From the NCBI GenBank assembly GCA_019912315.1, contig JAIOJA010000025.1, positions 1 through 64,000 of the forward strand: DNA of 64,000 bases. Direction: 5' to 3'. The notes under the pieces are model-generated. The model was not told the origin of the DNA and searched no databases. It saw only the letters and a program-made list of their open reading frames with translations. This stretch comes from Planctomycetota bacterium. GTDB taxonomy: Bacteria > Planctomycetota > UBA8742 > UBA2392. The translations under genes and the position numbers were made by a program. Positions 62,160 to 64,000 of this stretch are shown here, piece by piece. The stretch's first letter is position 1. Every line of letters begins with the position of its first letter.

Positions 62160-64000
62160 ATGCCTAATCAACTGAGGTTTGTGACGATGCCCAGGATCCT
62201 TGCAGGGCTGGTTCTCGTGCTTGCGCTGTTTGCCGGTGCGCTTGAAGCACGTGACCAGGTTGAATTCGGTCGGTATCTCGGTGTGCGACTCCAGATGTGG
62301 AAGGAGTCCTACGAGGTTCTGGACAAGATCATCGACAAGGGAAGCGCCGACGAAAAAGCGCGCGCCAAGGTCAGCAAGGCCGAAGTGATGAAGGCCGAAG
62401 CCGACGACATCTACAGCAAGGACCAGAACGTCGAAGACCGCAACCGGCGATACGGCGAGGCTGTTGGCGTATTCGGCGACCCCGACACGCCGGGAGGCAT
62501 TGTGTCGAAGGGCGTGATGATGCTTGACCTCGCCCTCGCATTGCGCCGTGGTGATCCGGATGCCGCGCGCAAATACTGCGACGACGCGATCGCCATGTTC
62601 GATGCCAAGCGCCTTGATCTCGACAAAGGACGCTTCGACGGCGGTGCGGGTGAAGCGTTGTTCAAGAAAGAGTACCTGAACTACAGCAGAATATTCTTTC
62701 ACTACTGCCGTGGTTTCTACGTGAAGGGCATGACCTTCGAGTTCGGGCATCCGAACCGCGAGAACGCGTTTCTGGAGTGTGAGAAGTGGCTCGGCGAGTT
62801 TCTCTTTAGCCTGGATTACCCGACCGAAGAGCAGGTGATGACCTATCCCCTGCAAGGCGATATGGAACTCGCCCGCGGCAACCCGGTCGATGCCGTCACG
62901 GCGTTTGAGGGTTGCGTCAGTTTCCTGTCCGGCGAAAGCGGCACTTACTACATCGGGCGCCTGGCGATGGAACACGGCTACCTGCGCGCCGCGGAACTTC
63001 TGACGACCGAGCTGGACTTTGACCCCGCGAACCTGCGGAAATGCATCGACATGTACGCCCAGGCCTATTCGCGCTACGGACAAATCTCCGAGCTGGAATT
63101 CTACTTCAAGCGCTTCCAGCTTTACCGTATCAGCGCGCTGATCAAGCTTGGTGACGAAGCCCAGATCAGGGGCGCGATCGACCTTCTGTTCAAGCTGTCC
63201 GGCGACCGCGACATCACCTTCCGTCGCCAGGCGCTGGTTGTGCTGGCGGACATCGCGACCCGCGACAGTCTGGACAACGAGCTGCGCTTCAAGTGCGCCA
63301 GCACGGTGTACGGCGACCTGCAAGCCAACTCCGTGTCAGTCAATCTCAAGTGCATCCAGGCATTCCAGTCGCTGATCGTGGCGTGCAAGGACGTCAAGAC
63401 CTTTGAAACGTTCGCGCCCGCCTGCTTCACCCGCATCGGCGAGCTGTATTCCCGCATGTGGCGGTTCCTTGACGCGACGCTCGTGTACCGCGAGGGCGCC
63501 TACCGCACCATGTACTTCCGCGACAAGTTCCCGGAGACCGGCAGCGTGCCTGCCCACATGGAGGGGCGCTGCGCACTGATTACGGACGGCAAATCCCTGT
63601 ACGGCTTCCCCGGCGAAATGGCCAGCCAGGCGGCAAAGCACGCCAGCTTCCTGATTCACCCCGAATATGGCGAGCCCGAGAACCGTTACTTCAAGCAGCT
63701 CGTCGATGACATGAACATCCTCAAGGCGGGCACGGGCACGGAACAGGCGCTCTGGGAACTCGACTACAAGAAGGCCCAGGAGCTTTACAAGGACGACAAA
63801 AACGCCCAGGCCGCCGTGCGGTACCTGAGTCTGCCCGCCCGCTTCCGCAGCTTCCACATTGCGGCGTACATTGGCGCCAAGGCCTACTCGAAGGTGGCCG
63901 AGGACTCCGCGGCGCCGAAGGTGAATCGGCGCGGCGAGAACAGTGAGCAGGAATCGGTCGAGTGGTTCACCTCGCAGCGCGCCCGGCACGCCACGGATCT
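62160..64000 (+). CDS. Secreted helical repeat protein, 3' end missing
   Basis: An ATG at 62160 with AGGTGGAA just upstream opens a frame that has no stop before the window end, so at least 613 residues. A signal peptide (MPRILAGLVLVLALFAGALE) sits near the N-terminus; the ATG at 62187 is an alternative start. The rest is rich in helix pairs of TPR-like form (AARKYCDDAIAMFDAKRL; VDAVTAFEGCVSFLSGESG; IDMYAQAYSRYGQISELEFYF). It is exported and probably a protein-binding scaffold. No known family was recognised. Confidence 0.7.
   Translation, partial: MPNQLRFVTMPRILAGLVLVLALFAGALEARDQVEFGRYLGVRLQMWKESYEVLDKIIDKGSADEKARAKVSKAEVMKAEADDIYSKDQNVEDRNRRYGEAVGVFGDPDTPGGIVSKGVMMLDLALALRRGDPDAARKYCDDAIAMFDAKRLDLDKGRFDGGAGEALFKKEYLNYSRIFFHYCRGFYVKGMTFEFGHPNRENAFLECEKWLGEFLFSLDYPTEEQVMTYPLQGDMELARGNPVDAVTAFEGCVSFLSGESGTYYIGRLAMEHGYLRAAELLTTELDFDPANLRKCIDMYAQAYSRYGQISELEFYFKRFQLYRISALIKLGDEAQIRGAIDLLFKLSGDRDITFRRQALVVLADIATRDSLDNELRFKCASTVYGDLQANSVSVNLKCIQAFQSLIVACKDVKTFETFAPACFTRIGELYSRMWRFLDATLVYREGAYRTMYFRDKFPETGSVPAHMEGRCALITDGKSLYGFPGEMASQAAKHASFLIHPEYGEPENRYFKQLVDDMNILKAGTGTEQALWELDYKKAQELYKDDKNAQAAVRYLSLPARFRSFHIAAYIGAKAYSKVAEDSAAPKVNRRGENSEQESVEWFTSQRARHATD

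Noticed and set aside
1..64000. CRISPR arrays, tRNA, rRNA, selC, integrases and insertion sequences
   Set aside because: None was seen on reading both strands; no regular spaced repeats, no tRNA-like fold with a TTCRA arm in the gaps, and no transposase or integrase motif.

Overview
This 64 kb window is high-GC chromosomal DNA from a Gram-negative bacterium, most probably a planctomycete or another member of the PVC group. That placement is an inference. It rests on an LptD-type outer-membrane assembly protein together with YidC, a MoxR/DUF58/BatA-like von Willebrand cluster with giant membrane proteins, a soluble Ser/Thr kinase, ECF sigma factors, HEAT/PQQ/TPR secreted proteins, and a PilM-PilO-(EF-hand)-secretin operon that resembles the Akkermansia Amuc_1098-1102 type. 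No rRNA, tRNA, CRISPR array, prophage or insertion sequence was recognised.

Layout. 1-3.4 kb: the end of an unrecognised gene with a recent 54-bp tandem duplication, a REPIN-like palindrome, and an ECF sigma gene overlapping an anti-sigma-like gene that is fused in frame to a coiled-coil protein. 3.4-14.4 kb (minus strand): pcrA/uvrD, hemL, a rhomboid protease, tsaD, ugd, lptD and holB. 14.5-17 kb: an orphan atpG, an Rsm22-like methyltransferase, a cupin and a DUF4177-like small protein. 17.2-18.5 kb: a predicted selenoprotein, the main discovery here. 18.5-21 kb: an ECF sigma factor and an RsmB-type rRNA methyltransferase. 21.2-35.4 kb: a long plus-strand run of secreted HEAT and PQQ proteins, then moxR, a membrane HEAT-like protein, DUF58, and two very large VWA/amidotransferase-like membrane proteins. 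35.5-46.1 kb: holA, two membrane-anchored unknowns, nnrE, DUF4240, a glutaredoxin-like protein, a thioesterase, mnmE, yidC, a hydrolase and a kinase. 46.2-53.7 kb: an S26 peptidase-like pseudoenzyme, psd, two secreted paralogues, pssA, a Sua5-phosphatase fusion, rpiB and an unknown. 53.8-62 kb: the pilus or type II secretion-like operon. 62.2-64 kb: a secreted repeat protein cut by the window end.

How the genes work together. psd and pssA make phosphatidylethanolamine from CDP-diacylglycerol. tsaD and the Sua5 domain both serve tRNA t6A synthesis. holA and holB supply clamp-loader subunits. lptD and yidC build the two membranes. The 26.4-35.4 kb cluster is a MoxR-type chaperone system with its VWA partners.

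The most interesting item is the gene at 17200-18471. An in-frame TGA lies exactly where the first cysteine of a thioredoxin/TlpA CxxC motif is expected, giving U-G-I-C. The TGA is followed 18 nt later by a tight hairpin with a G-starting loop, as expected of a bacterial SECIS element. The thioredoxin domain continues in frame through the TGA into two PKD-like domains and a CTERM-like membrane anchor.
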